Below, in pieces: positions 15,281 to 23,287 of a stretch of 35,569 bases of DNA. The translations under genes and the position numbers were made by a program. This DNA comes from CAZKTS01 sp964555735 (GTDB taxonomy: Bacteria; Actinomycetota; Acidimicrobiia; IMCC26256; PALSA-555): positions 1 through 35,569 of the forward strand of contig CAZKTS010000236.1 in the NCBI GenBank assembly GCA_964555735.1. Direction: 5' to 3'. The notes under the pieces were generated by a model. It saw nothing but the letters and a program-made list of their open reading frames with translations, had not been told where the DNA came from and did not search any database. Numbering within the stretch: position 1 is the first letter of the stretch; each line of letters opens with the position of its first letter.

Positions 15281-16541
15281 CGGCACCGTGGCCCGCGCCG
15301 CGCGCTTCAACGCCGCACTGCGCGAGCTGGCCGAGGAGCAGGCCAACGTCGCGATCCTCGACGTCGCCCTCGTGTTCGACCGCCTCGGCCGCGACCAGGC
15401 CGTCGCGCCCACCTACTGGTACGCCGGGCGGATCCCGTACTCCGCCGCGTGGTTCGCCGCGTGCGGCGAGCACCTCCGCGGCCTGCTCGACGCGCACCGC
15501 AGTCGGGCCCGCAAGGTGCTGGTCTGCGATCTCGACAACACCCTGTGGGGCGGCGTGCTCGGCGAGGAGGGCCCGGGTGGCATCGCGCTCGGCGAGGACG
15601 GCGTGGGGAAGTGCTACCGCGACCTCCAGCGCGAGATCCAGGCGCTGCAGCAGTCGGGTGTGCTTCTCGTGGTCGCGTCGAAGAACGACGCCGCGCTCGT
15701 CGACGAGGTGCTCGCCGAGCACCCGATGATGGTGCTGCGCGACACCGACTTCGCCGCGAAGCGCGTCGACTGGGGCGACAAGGCTGCGAACATCAGCGCG
15801 ATCGCCGACGAGCTCTCGCTCGGGCTCGACTCGTTCGTGCTGCTCGACGACAACCCGGTGGAGCGAGCGCTCGTCGCCGAGGTGCTGCCCGACGTCGCGG
15901 TCCCCGAGGTGCCCGACCGGCCCGAGCTGCTGCCGCGGTGGTTCGTGCGCGACGTCGTGTTCCCGTACTTCCCGAAGCTCCGGATCCTCGACGCCGACCG
16001 CGCCAAGACCGCGAGCTACCGCGCGCGCACCGAGCGGGCTCGGACGGAGGCGACCGCGACCGACCTCACCTCGTTCCTGCGCGGCCTCGAGATCCAGCTC
16101 GACCTGCGCGTCGACGACCCGTACCTCGTGGACCGGGCCGCGCAGATGACGCAGAAGACCAACCAGTTCAACCTCACCACGCGGCGGTGCTCGCCCGGCG
16201 AGATCCAGGCGATGGTCGACGACGACCGCCACGCGGTCGTCACCGTCGGCTACTCGGACCGCTTCGGCGACGAGGGAGTGGTGGGCCTCGCCGTGCTCGA
16301 CGGCGCCGACGGCTCGGTCCCGCTGCTCCTCCTCAGCTGCCGGGTCATCGGTCGTGGGGTGGAGGACGCGCTGGTCGAGCATCTCGAAGGGGTCGCCCGT
16401 TCGCGGGGGATCGGCGCGCTCACCTGTACGTTCGTGCCCACGGATCGCAACGGCGTCGCGGCCGACTTCCTCCCTCGTCGCGGATGGACGGCAGTCGAGG
16501 GTGCCGACGGCGCGATCACCTACCGGGAGGAGCTGGCGTGA
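15261..16541 (+). CDS. FkbH-like HAD-IIIC family protein, main part with C-terminal GNAT-like domain
   Basis: 426 residues if started at the in-frame GTG 15261, which overlaps the N-terminal frame by 20 nt; no Shine-Dalgarno precedes it. The part before residue 80 (FNAALRELAEEQ, WYAGRIPYS) completes the FkbH N-terminal domain. The HAD motif VCDLDNTLWGG is at 88-98 with nucleophile Asp90 and Asp92, followed by VASKND and LLDDNPVER. From about residue 270 (QMTQKTNQFNLTTRR) comes a GNAT-like domain ending FLPRRGWTAV. Known FkbH proteins take glyceryl from 1,3-bisphosphoglycerate, remove the phosphate and load the unit onto a carrier protein. The ACP gene overlaps its end by 4 nt, which fits exactly. 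The combined protein would be about 526 residues, a usual FkbH length, so the split is a lesion or recoding event in an otherwise intact gene. Confidence 0.85.
   Translation: MSRWTPDGTVARAARFNAALRELAEEQANVAILDVALVFDRLGRDQAVAPTYWYAGRIPYSAAWFAACGEHLRGLLDAHRSRARKVLVCDLDNTLWGGVLGEEGPGGIALGEDGVGKCYRDLQREIQALQQSGVLLVVASKNDAALVDEVLAEHPMMVLRDTDFAAKRVDWGDKAANISAIADELSLGLDSFVLLDDNPVERALVAEVLPDVAVPEVPDRPELLPRWFVRDVVFPYFPKLRILDADRAKTASYRARTERARTEATATDLTSFLRGLEIQLDLRVDDPYLVDRAAQMTQKTNQFNLTTRRCSPGEIQAMVDDDRHAVVTVGYSDRFGDEGVVGLAVLDGADGSVPLLLLSCRVIGRGVEDALVEHLEGVARSRGIGALTCTFVPTDRNGVAADFLPRRGWTAVEGADGAITYREELA
15269..15281 (+). other. Candidate +1 frameshift site in fkbH-like gene
   Basis: The codons read CTG GAC CCC TGA C. 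A slippery proline codon directly before a UGA in the leaky UGAC context is the layout of known +1 sites such as prfB (CUU UGA C) and antizyme (UCC UGA). tRNA-Pro can re-pair with CCU after moving one base, and translation would continue at GAC 15279 into the HAD frame. No strong internal Shine-Dalgarno stimulator is seen; only GGTGAG at 15260-15265. Confidence 0.4.
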
Positions 16542-16780
16542 CCGAGGCCGATGCCGCACTCCAGGCGCGCGTGGTCGCGCTGGTGGCTCGCGAGCTCGGG
16601 GTGCCCGCCGACGAGATCACGGTGACCTCGAGCAGCGAGGACGTCGAGCGGTGGGACTCGCTCGGTCACCTCCAGATCTGCATGGCGATCGAGGCGGAGT
16701 TCGGCGTCGGGGTGGAGCTGGACCTCGTGCCGGACCTCGACTCCGTGCCGGCGATCGTCGAGCTGCTCGCGACGCGCTAG
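16538..16780 (+). CDS. Acyl carrier protein
   Basis: 80 residues from GTG 16538, overlapping the FkbH stop by 4 nt (GTGA). It has the four-helix ACP pattern with the phosphopantetheine site at Ser41 in WDSLGHLQ and the following acidic helix II (MAIEAEFGVGVE). Length is typical. It is a stand-alone carrier with no PKS or fatty-acid gene nearby, so it is probably charged by the adjacent FkbH-like protein with a C3 glyceryl unit. Its TAG stop shares the CTAG at 16777-16780 with the stop of the convergent deacetylase gene. Confidence 0.9.
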   Translation: MTEADAALQARVVALVARELGVPADEITVTSSSEDVERWDSLGHLQICMAIEAEFGVGVELDLVPDLDSVPAIVELLATR

Positions 16781-17604
16781 GAGACCGGCGAGAAGGTCGG
16801 CAGCGCGGCGCGGTCGAGCGCGGCGACCCGCTCGCCCAGGGGTGGACCCGCACCGTCGCGCAGGGCGCGAGCGATGCGATCGAACATCAGGCGCCGTCGC
16901 GCGAACAGGAGCCGATTCTCGACCCGGCCGGTGCCTGGCAGGCGCGTGTAGGGCTCGTCGTCGTCGAAGTCGTACGGGTGGACGTAGAGCCACGGCGCGT
17001 CGCCGTGCAGCGACCGGACCATGCGGTCGAAGACCACCCCCGGCATCAGGCGCGCGTACGCGCCGCCCACGGGCACGCGCGCGTACACGCCGCTCGGAAG
17101 CTCGACGAGCCCGTTCGGCCACCGGAACGGCTCGTCGGGTGCGCCCGGGAACCCGCTGTCGCCGCGTGCCTGCGCGGCGGGCACGACGCTGGCGGAGTAG
17201 GTGAAGCCGAGCTCACCGAGCGCGTCGGCGACCCACGCGGTGGCGGGCGTGAGCGAGAAGATCGGTGCCCGGAAGCCCTCGACCGGCCGGCCGGCGAGGT
17301 CGGCCAGCCGGGCCCGGGCGTCGCGGACCCCCGCGGTGAGCTCCGCGGGCTCGCGCCGTCCGAGCAGGCGGTGATCGTCGCCGTGCAGGCCGACCTCGTG
17401 GCCCCCCGCCGCGATCCGGCGGACGAGCGCGGGACGGTCGGCGGCGAGCGTGCCCACGACGAACGCGGTGGCCCGGATCCCGCGTTCGTCGAGGAAGGCG
17501 AGGATCCGGTCGGTCACGGCCTCGACCCGGTCACCGGCCCCCGGGTGGTCGAACTCCTCGACGTCGATCGTGAACGTGGCTCGGCGTGCTGCCCGTCCGT
17601 CCAT
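16777..17604 (-). CDS. Polysaccharide deacetylase (CE4/NodB domain)
   Basis: 275 residues from ATG 17604. The NodB motifs are in order: FTIDVEEFDHP with Asp14 near the N-terminus, HEVGLHGDDH with His74-x3-His78 as zinc ligands, and FRAPIF as motif 3. YVHPYDFDDDEP precedes the C-terminal helix region, as in the branch of deacetylases found in exopolysaccharide loci (with DVEE rather than a fungal-type motif). It should remove N- or O-acetyl groups from a glycan or a lipid-linked sugar. There is no signal peptide, so it acts in the cytoplasm or at the inner face unless exported in another way. TATCGT 8 nt before the ATG suggests a leaderless transcript. Confidence 0.86.
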   Translation of the reverse strand: MDGRAARRATFTIDVEEFDHPGAGDRVEAVTDRILAFLDERGIRATAFVVGTLAADRPALVRRIAAGGHEVGLHGDDHRLLGRREPAELTAGVRDARARLADLAGRPVEGFRAPIFSLTPATAWVADALGELGFTYSASVVPAAQARGDSGFPGAPDEPFRWPNGLVELPSGVYARVPVGGAYARLMPGVVFDRMVRSLHGDAPWLYVHPYDFDDDEPYTRLPGTGRVENRLLFARRRLMFDRIARALRDGAGPPLGERVAALDRAALPTFSPVS

Positions 17605-17612
17605 CCGCACCG

Positions 17613-17618
17613 ACGATA
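17613..17618 (-). promoter_or_regulatory. -10 element (leaderless) for the polysaccharide deacetylase gene
   Basis: TATCGT on the minus strand, 8 nt before ATG 17604, without a Shine-Dalgarno sequence. The 88-bp divergent region 17605-17692 also carries the GT4 promoter at 17679-17684. Confidence 0.45.
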
Positions 17619-17678
17619 TCGGCCTCGGTCCGCAGGCCTGCGACCGGTGCGCGTCCCCGGTTCGCGGAGCCCCCTGCG

Positions 17679-17684
17679 TAGACT
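17679..17684 (+). promoter_or_regulatory. -10 element (leaderless) for the GT4 gene
   Basis: TAGACT, 8 nt before GTG 17693. It supports this start, which lies much further downstream than the open frame, and predicts that the GT4-AftD operon starts here. Confidence 0.48.
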
Positions 17685-17692
17685 GGCCCGTC

Positions 17693-18898
17693 GTGTTGCC
17701 CCCTCGCGACCAGGACGAGCCGAGTCGGGGCACCCCGGACGACGAAGCCGCGAAGCTCGGCGACATCGCCGCCGCGGCCGGGTTGCGACGGGTCCACTTC
17801 CTCGCCTGGCGTGACCTCGACGACCCCGAGGCCGGCGGCTCCGAGGTCCACGCCCACGAGATCGTGCGCCGCTGGGCCCGAGCCGGGATCGAGATCACCT
17901 TCCGCACGTCCTACGCGCCGGGCCTCGCGCAGACGTCCTGGCGCGACGGCTACCGCGTCATCCGCAAGGCGGGCCGCTACCAGGTGTTCCCCCGAGCCGT
18001 CGCGAGCGAGGTGATCGGCTGGCACGGCGAGCGCGACGCGCTCGTCGAGATCTGGAACGGCATGCCCTTCTTCTCGCCCGTGTGGGCGCGCGGCCCACGC
18101 ATGACCTTCCTCCACCACGTGCACGGCGAGATGTGGGACATGACCCTCCCGCCGAACCTGGCGAAGCTCGGGCACACGATCGAGTCGCGCATCGCGCCGC
18201 CGCTCTATCGGCGCACGCGCATCGTCACGCTCTCGGAGTCGTCGAAGACCGAGCTGGTCGACGAGCTCGGCTTCAAGGCCGGCCGGGTGTCGGTGATCGA
18301 GCCCGGCATCGACGCGCGCTTCTCGGTCGCCGCGGTGCCGCGCGACCCACAGCCGCTCGTGGTCGCCGTCGGTCGGTTGGTGCCGGTCAAGCGCTTCCAC
18401 CTGCTGATCGACGACGTGGTCGCGCTGAAGGAGCGGCACCCGGGTCTGCGGGTCGTCATCGTGGGCGAGGGCTACGAGCGGCCCGAGCTCGAGTCGCGCA
18501 TCGCCGCGCACGGCGCCGAGGGTTGGATCGAGCTCCCCGGCCGGATCGACGACGCCGAGCTCATCGACCTCTACCGCCGCGCGTGGGTGCTCGCGAGCAC
18601 GTCGGCGCGGGAGGGGTGGGGGATGACCATCACGGAGGCCGCGGCGTGCGGCACGCCGGCCGTGGTCAGCGACATCGCCGGTCACCGCGACGCCCTCGAG
18701 CGCGACGTCAGCGGCATCCTCGTCGACCGCGACCAGCCGATCACCGAGGCCCTCGACCGCGTGCTCGGCGACGACGCGCTACGGACGCGGATGAGCGAGG
18801 CGGCCGCGACGCGCGCGGCCGAGTTCACGTGGGACGCCACGGCCCGTCGTGCGCTCGAGGTGCTGGCCGACGAAGCACGCCGCGTCCGCGGACGGTGA
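17693..18898 (+). CDS. Glycosyltransferase family 4
   Basis: 401 residues from GTG 17693, with a charged N-tail of about 30 residues before the first strand. GT-B fold: AWRDLDDPEAGGSEVHAHE is the N-domain glycine loop typical of this GT4 group, PLVVAVGRLVPVKRFHLLI is the start of the donor-binding domain, and EGWGMTITEAAACGTPAVVS contains the EX7E motif that contacts the nucleotide sugar. It should transfer a hexose from a nucleotide sugar to a lipid-linked or glycan acceptor at the cytoplasmic face. AftD starts 13 nt after its stop, so they are likely co-transcribed. Donor and acceptor sugars are unknown; mannosyltransferases of the PimB type share this motif set. Confidence 0.87.
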   Translation: MLPPRDQDEPSRGTPDDEAAKLGDIAAAAGLRRVHFLAWRDLDDPEAGGSEVHAHEIVRRWARAGIEITFRTSYAPGLAQTSWRDGYRVIRKAGRYQVFPRAVASEVIGWHGERDALVEIWNGMPFFSPVWARGPRMTFLHHVHGEMWDMTLPPNLAKLGHTIESRIAPPLYRRTRIVTLSESSKTELVDELGFKAGRVSVIEPGIDARFSVAAVPRDPQPLVVAVGRLVPVKRFHLLIDDVVALKERHPGLRVVIVGEGYERPELESRIAAHGAEGWIELPGRIDDAELIDLYRRAWVLASTSAREGWGMTITEAAACGTPAVVSDIAGHRDALERDVSGILVDRDQPITEALDRVLGDDALRTRMSEAAATRAAEFTWDATARRALEVLADEARRVRGR

Positions 18899-18911
18899 TC
18901 GACCTCCCACC

Positions 18912-21900
18912 GTGAGCACCGTCGGCACCGACGCCGCGAGCAGCGCGGCTCCGCTCCTCGCGTCCCGTCGGCGGTCGCTCCTCGCGCACCTCGGCCTCGC
19001 GGTCGCGGCCTACGTGCCGTTCCTGCTGTCGGCGCCGGGGAAGGTCAGCGTCGACACCAAGCTCTACCTCTACCTGCATCCCGAGCGGCTGCTGAGCGAC
19101 GCGGCGTACCTCTGGGACCCCGGCTACTCGGCGGGGACGGTCACGCACCAGAACATCGGCTACCTGTGGCCGATGGGGCCGTTCTACTGGACGCTCCACA
19201 CGCTCGGGCTGCCGGTCTGGATCGCCCAGCGGCTCTGGTTCGGGTCGATCCTCTTCGCCGCCGGTGCGGGAGTGCTGTTCCTGCTGCGCACGTTCGGGCG
19301 GCGCGACCTCGGTGCGCTCGCCGCGGCCGCGATCTACATGCTGTCGCCCTACCTGCTCTCGTACTCGGCGCGGCAGTCGGTGATCCTGCTGCCGTGGGCC
19401 GGGCTGCCGTGGCTCATCGGGCTCACCGAACGCGCGCTGCGATCGGGCCGATGGCGCCAGCCCGCGGCCTTCGCGCTCATCGTGTTCACGATCGGCGGCA
19501 CCAACGCCACCGCGCTGCTGTTCGCGGGGCTGGCGCCCATCCTCTGGATCCTGTTCCGCTGGCTCGTCGACCACGACGTCACCGCGAGTCAGGCGCTGCG
19601 CACCGCGGGCCGCATCGGCGTGCTCGTGCTCGTGACCGCGGTGTGGTGGATCGGCGGACTCGCGATCCAGGGCGGTTACGGGCTCAACGTCCTCGACTAC
19701 ACCGAGACCGTCCGGGCCGTCGCGGCGGCGTCGTCGTCGCTCGAGGTGCTGCGCGGGCTGGGCAACTGGTTCTTCTACGGCAACGACGGCCTCGGGTCCT
19801 GGATCACGCAGTCGGTCCAGTACCAGCAGGAGGCCTGGCTGCTCGTCGTGACCTTCACGATCCCGATCGCCGCGCTGGCGTCGGGCGTCCTGGTGCGCTG
19901 GAAGCACCGGGCGTACTTCGTCGCCCTCACCCTGCTCGGGCTGGTGCTCGCGGTGGGCGTGTACCCGTACGACGATCCGTCGCTGGTCGGACGGGTGCTG
20001 AAGGGCTTCGGGGAGGGCAGCTCCGTCGGGCTCGCGATGCGCAGCACCGCGCGCGCGACGCCCCTCGTCGCGCTCGGGCTCGCCGTCCTGCTGGGGATCG
20101 GCGTCGGTGCGCTGCTCGACCGCCGGCGCCGCGTGGGCATCGCAGCCGGCGTCGCGGCGATCGTCGTCGCCGTCCTGGCGCTCGCGCCGCTCTGGCAGAC
20201 CGACCTCGTCGCCGAGAACCTCCGCCGCCCGGCCGAGGTGCCGGAGTACTGGCAGGACGCGGCGCGCTACCTCGACGCCCAGGGCGACGACACGCGGGTC
20301 CTCGAGCTGCCCGGTCAGGACTTCGCGAACTTCCGGTGGGGCGCCACCATCGACCCGTTGCTGCCGGCGCTCACGGAGCGCCCGTGGGTCGGCCGCGAGC
20401 TCGTGCCCTACGGGTCCCAGGCGTCGGCCGACCTGCTCACCGCGCTCGACCGCAGACTCGAGGAGGGCCTCGTGGAGCCCGACGCGTACGCCGCGGTCGC
20501 GCGCCTCTTCGCGGCGGGCGACGTGCTGATCCGGTACGACCTCGAGTACGAGCGCTACCGCAGCCCCCGACCGCGCGTCGTCGCGGCCCGCTTCGAGTCG
20601 GTGCCCACGGGCCTCGACGACCCCGTCGAGTTCGGACCGGCCCGGCCCAACGTCGCCGCGTCGTCGCAGCCGATGCTCGATCCGGTGGAGCTCGCGATCC
20701 CGGCCGGCACCGCCGATCCCGCGCCGATCAGCATCTACCCGGTCCAGGAGCCGGAGCCGATCGTCCGCACCGCACCCACGGTCAACCCGGTCCTCATCGC
20801 CGGCGACGGCGAGGGGATCGTGGACGCGGCCGCCGCCGGCGTGATCGACGGGCGCACCACGGTCATCGAGTCGGCGTCGTACGCGACCCGCGACACCGCG
20901 CTGCGCCGCCTGCTCGACCGCGACGCCGACCTCGTCGTGACCGACACCAACCGTCGGCGCGTCCGCCACTGGGGCGCGACGCGCGACGTCACCGGCTACA
21001 CGGAGCAGGCGGGGGAGACCGCGCTCGTCGACGACGCGGGCGACGCGCGCCTGGAGCCGTTCGGCGACGTCGGCGACGACACGCGCACGGTCACGATCCT
21101 GCGCGGCGTCCGATCGGTGCAGGCCACCGCGTACGGCGACCCGGTCATCCTCACGCCCGAAGACCGCCCGGCCCACGCGCTGGACGGCGACCTCGCCACC
21201 GCGTGGCGTGAGGGCGCGGGGGTCGACCCGACCGGTGAGCGCCTCGTCGTCACCCTGGACGAGCCGGTGACCACCGACGGGATCACGCTCGTGCAGCCGC
21301 AGAACGGCCTGCGCGATCGGCACGTGACGACCGCGACGCTCACCTTCGACGGCGGGGACCCGGTGACGGTGGAGCTCGGGCCGGAGTCGCTCGGGCCCGA
21401 CGGACAGCGGGTCTCGTTCCCCGAGCGCACCTTCGAGCGGCTCGCGATCACCGTCGACGCCGTCACCGAGGGCGGCGGGAGCGGCGTGGGCTTCGCCGAG
21501 GTCGCGATCCCCGGGATCACCGTCGACGAGGTGGTGCGCATGCCGACCGACCTCCTCGACGCGGCGGGCGACGCCTCGCTCGACCACGACCTCACCCTCC
21601 TCATGACCCGGCTCTGGGGCGCGCAGCAGGAGTACGGCCGCAGCGACGAGGAGCTCGCGATCGTCCGGACCTTCGACCTTCCGACGGCCCGGTCCTTCGC
21701 GCTCACCGGCACCGCGCGCATCGATGCGACGGCGCCCGACGACGTGCTCGACGCGCTGCTCGGCCTTCCCGGCGCTGCCGACGGTGGCGTGAGCGCGCGG
21801 GCATCGTCGCGCCTCGAAGGCGACGTACGGTCGCGCGCGTCGGCCGCGGTCGATGGCGACCCCGCGACCGCATGGGTGCCGGCGTTCGTGCCCGCCTCGG

Positions 21901-23258
21901 GCGGCGGCAACGTCGGCCAGCAGCTGTCGGTCGACCTGCCGGGACCGACGACCCTCGACCACCTCGACCTGGAGCTCGTCGCCGACGGCCGGCACTCGGT
22001 CCCGACGAAGCTGACCATCACGCCCGCGGGCGGCACGCCCTTCACGGTCGACGTGCCCGCGGTCGCCGACGGCGCCGATGCTCACCACACCGAGCGCGCG
22101 ACGGTCTCGTTCCCCGCCGTGACGACGACGGGCTTCACGGTCGCGATCGACCAGGTGCGGTCGGTCACCACGCCGGAGTACTTCTCGCACCGGGCGATCG
22201 AGCTGCCGGTGGGGATCGCCGAGCTCGGCATCCCCGGCGTCACCGTGCAGCCGGCGACCGGTGGGCTCGAGGGCGCCTGCCGCAGCGACCTGCTCGAGGT
22301 CGACGGCCGACCGGTGCCCCTGCGGGTGACCGGCTCGGTCGCCGACGCGGTCGCGCGGAGCCCGCTCACCGTCGAGCCGTGCGGCGCCGACGCCGAGTCG
22401 CTCCTGCTCGAGGCCGGTGCCCACGACGTGCGCGCCACCCCGGGACGCGAGAGCGGCATCGACCTGGACCGCCTCTCGTTCGCGTCCTCGGCGGGCGGTG
22501 CGCCGCGCACCGAGGCACTGCTCGGGCAGTCGGGTGGTCAGCAGCCCGGCCCGGACCTCGAGATCACGCACCAGGGCCACCTCTCGTACGACCTCGAGGT
22601 CACCGGCGCGACGAAGCCGTTCTGGCTCGTCGTCGCGCAGAGCAAGAACGACGGCTGGACGGCCGAGCTGGACGACGGCACGTCGCTCGGCGAGCCCGAG
22701 CTCGTCGACGGGATGGCCAACGGGTGGACCGTGCCGGCTCCGAAGGGCGGGCACGCGGTGATCCACGTGCGGTGGACGCCGCAGGACCGCGTCTGGGTGG
22801 GCCTCGCGATCTCCGGCCTCGGCGTCCTCGTCTGCCTCGTGCTGCTGCTCGTGCGCCGTCGCCCCGCGATCCCGGCGAGCGACGCCGACGCGTCGGTCAC
22901 GCTCGCACCGTTCGTCGCGCGGACCGCGGTCCGTCCCCGCACCCTCGTGCTCGTCGGGCTCCCGATCCTGGTGGGTGTCCTGACGCTGCTCGTCGCCTCG
23001 CCGATCCTTGCGCTGGTCGCAGCCGCGCTCAGCGCCGGCGCGATGCTCGACCGCCGCGCGCGAACGGCGCTGCGGGTGGTGGCGATCGGCGCGTTGCTCG
23101 TCGCGGTCGGGTTCGTGATCGTGCAGCAGGTCCGCCAGGGCTATCCGGCCGCCTACGACTGGCCACAGCGGTTCCTCAAGGTCGACGACCTCCCGTGGCT
23201 CGCGGTGCTGCTGCTCGCGGCCGACGTCGTCATCGACCGGCTCCCGGGCAACGAATGA
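18912..23258 (+). CDS. aftD: AftD-like alpha-(1->3)-arabinofuranosyltransferase (GT-C, DUF3367)
   Basis: 1448 residues from GTG 18912, close to the size of mycobacterial AftD. After the first membrane segment come VSVDTKLYLYLHPERLL with Asp48 at the usual catalytic position, LWDPGY, and the DUF3367 signatures GYLWPMGPF (83-91) and QRLW (106-109). About ten membrane segments occupy residues 25-430. The long outer part contains two discoidin-like beta-sandwich modules: HALDGDLATAW at about 755 and AAVDGDPATAW at about 975. Two or more membrane segments end the protein after about 1295. AftD adds alpha-1,3-arabinofuranose branches in arabinogalactan and lipoarabinomannan, using decaprenyl-phospho-arabinose. 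No DprE or Emb gene is in view, so the actual sugar is uncertain. The gene symbol is by family resemblance. Confidence 0.82.
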   Translation: MSTVGTDAASSAAPLLASRRRSLLAHLGLAVAAYVPFLLSAPGKVSVDTKLYLYLHPERLLSDAAYLWDPGYSAGTVTHQNIGYLWPMGPFYWTLHTLGLPVWIAQRLWFGSILFAAGAGVLFLLRTFGRRDLGALAAAAIYMLSPYLLSYSARQSVILLPWAGLPWLIGLTERALRSGRWRQPAAFALIVFTIGGTNATALLFAGLAPILWILFRWLVDHDVTASQALRTAGRIGVLVLVTAVWWIGGLAIQGGYGLNVLDYTETVRAVAAASSSLEVLRGLGNWFFYGNDGLGSWITQSVQYQQEAWLLVVTFTIPIAALASGVLVRWKHRAYFVALTLLGLVLAVGVYPYDDPSLVGRVLKGFGEGSSVGLAMRSTARATPLVALGLAVLLGIGVGALLDRRRRVGIAAGVAAIVVAVLALAPLWQTDLVAENLRRPAEVPEYWQDAARYLDAQGDDTRVLELPGQDFANFRWGATIDPLLPALTERPWVGRELVPYGSQASADLLTALDRRLEEGLVEPDAYAAVARLFAAGDVLIRYDLEYERYRSPRPRVVAARFESVPTGLDDPVEFGPARPNVAASSQPMLDPVELAIPAGTADPAPISIYPVQEPEPIVRTAPTVNPVLIAGDGEGIVDAAAAGVIDGRTTVIESASYATRDTALRRLLDRDADLVVTDTNRRRVRHWGATRDVTGYTEQAGETALVDDAGDARLEPFGDVGDDTRTVTILRGVRSVQATAYGDPVILTPEDRPAHALDGDLATAWREGAGVDPTGERLVVTLDEPVTTDGITLVQPQNGLRDRHVTTATLTFDGGDPVTVELGPESLGPDGQRVSFPERTFERLAITVDAVTEGGGSGVGFAEVAIPGITVDEVVRMPTDLLDAAGDASLDHDLTLLMTRLWGAQQEYGRSDEELAIVRTFDLPTARSFALTGTARIDATAPDDVLDALLGLPGAADGGVSARASSRLEGDVRSRASAAVDGDPATAWVPAFVPASGGGNVGQQLSVDLPGPTTLDHLDLELVADGRHSVPTKLTITPAGGTPFTVDVPAVADGADAHHTERATVSFPAVTTTGFTVAIDQVRSVTTPEYFSHRAIELPVGIAELGIPGVTVQPATGGLEGACRSDLLEVDGRPVPLRVTGSVADAVARSPLTVEPCGADAESLLLEAGAHDVRATPGRESGIDLDRLSFASSAGGAPRTEALLGQSGGQQPGPDLEITHQGHLSYDLEVTGATKPFWLVVAQSKNDGWTAELDDGTSLGEPELVDGMANGWTVPAPKGGHAVIHVRWTPQDRVWVGLAISGLGVLVCLVLLLVRRRPAIPASDADASVTLAPFVARTAVRPRTLVLVGLPILVGVLTLLVASPILALVAAALSAGAMLDRRARTALRVVAIGALLVAVGFVIVQQVRQGYPAAYDWPQRFLKVDDLPWLAVLLLAADVVIDRLPGNE

Positions 23259-23278
23259 CCTCGCGTGCGACGCGTCGG

Positions 23279-23284
23279 TAGCCT
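23279..23284 (+). promoter_or_regulatory. TAGCCT box before the 23288 membrane-protein gene
   Basis: TAGCCT lies only 3 nt before GTG 23288, closer than the 6-9 nt seen at other genes of the window. Either the real start is slightly downstream or this copy is a chance match. Confidence 0.3.
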
Positions 23285-23287
23285 GCC

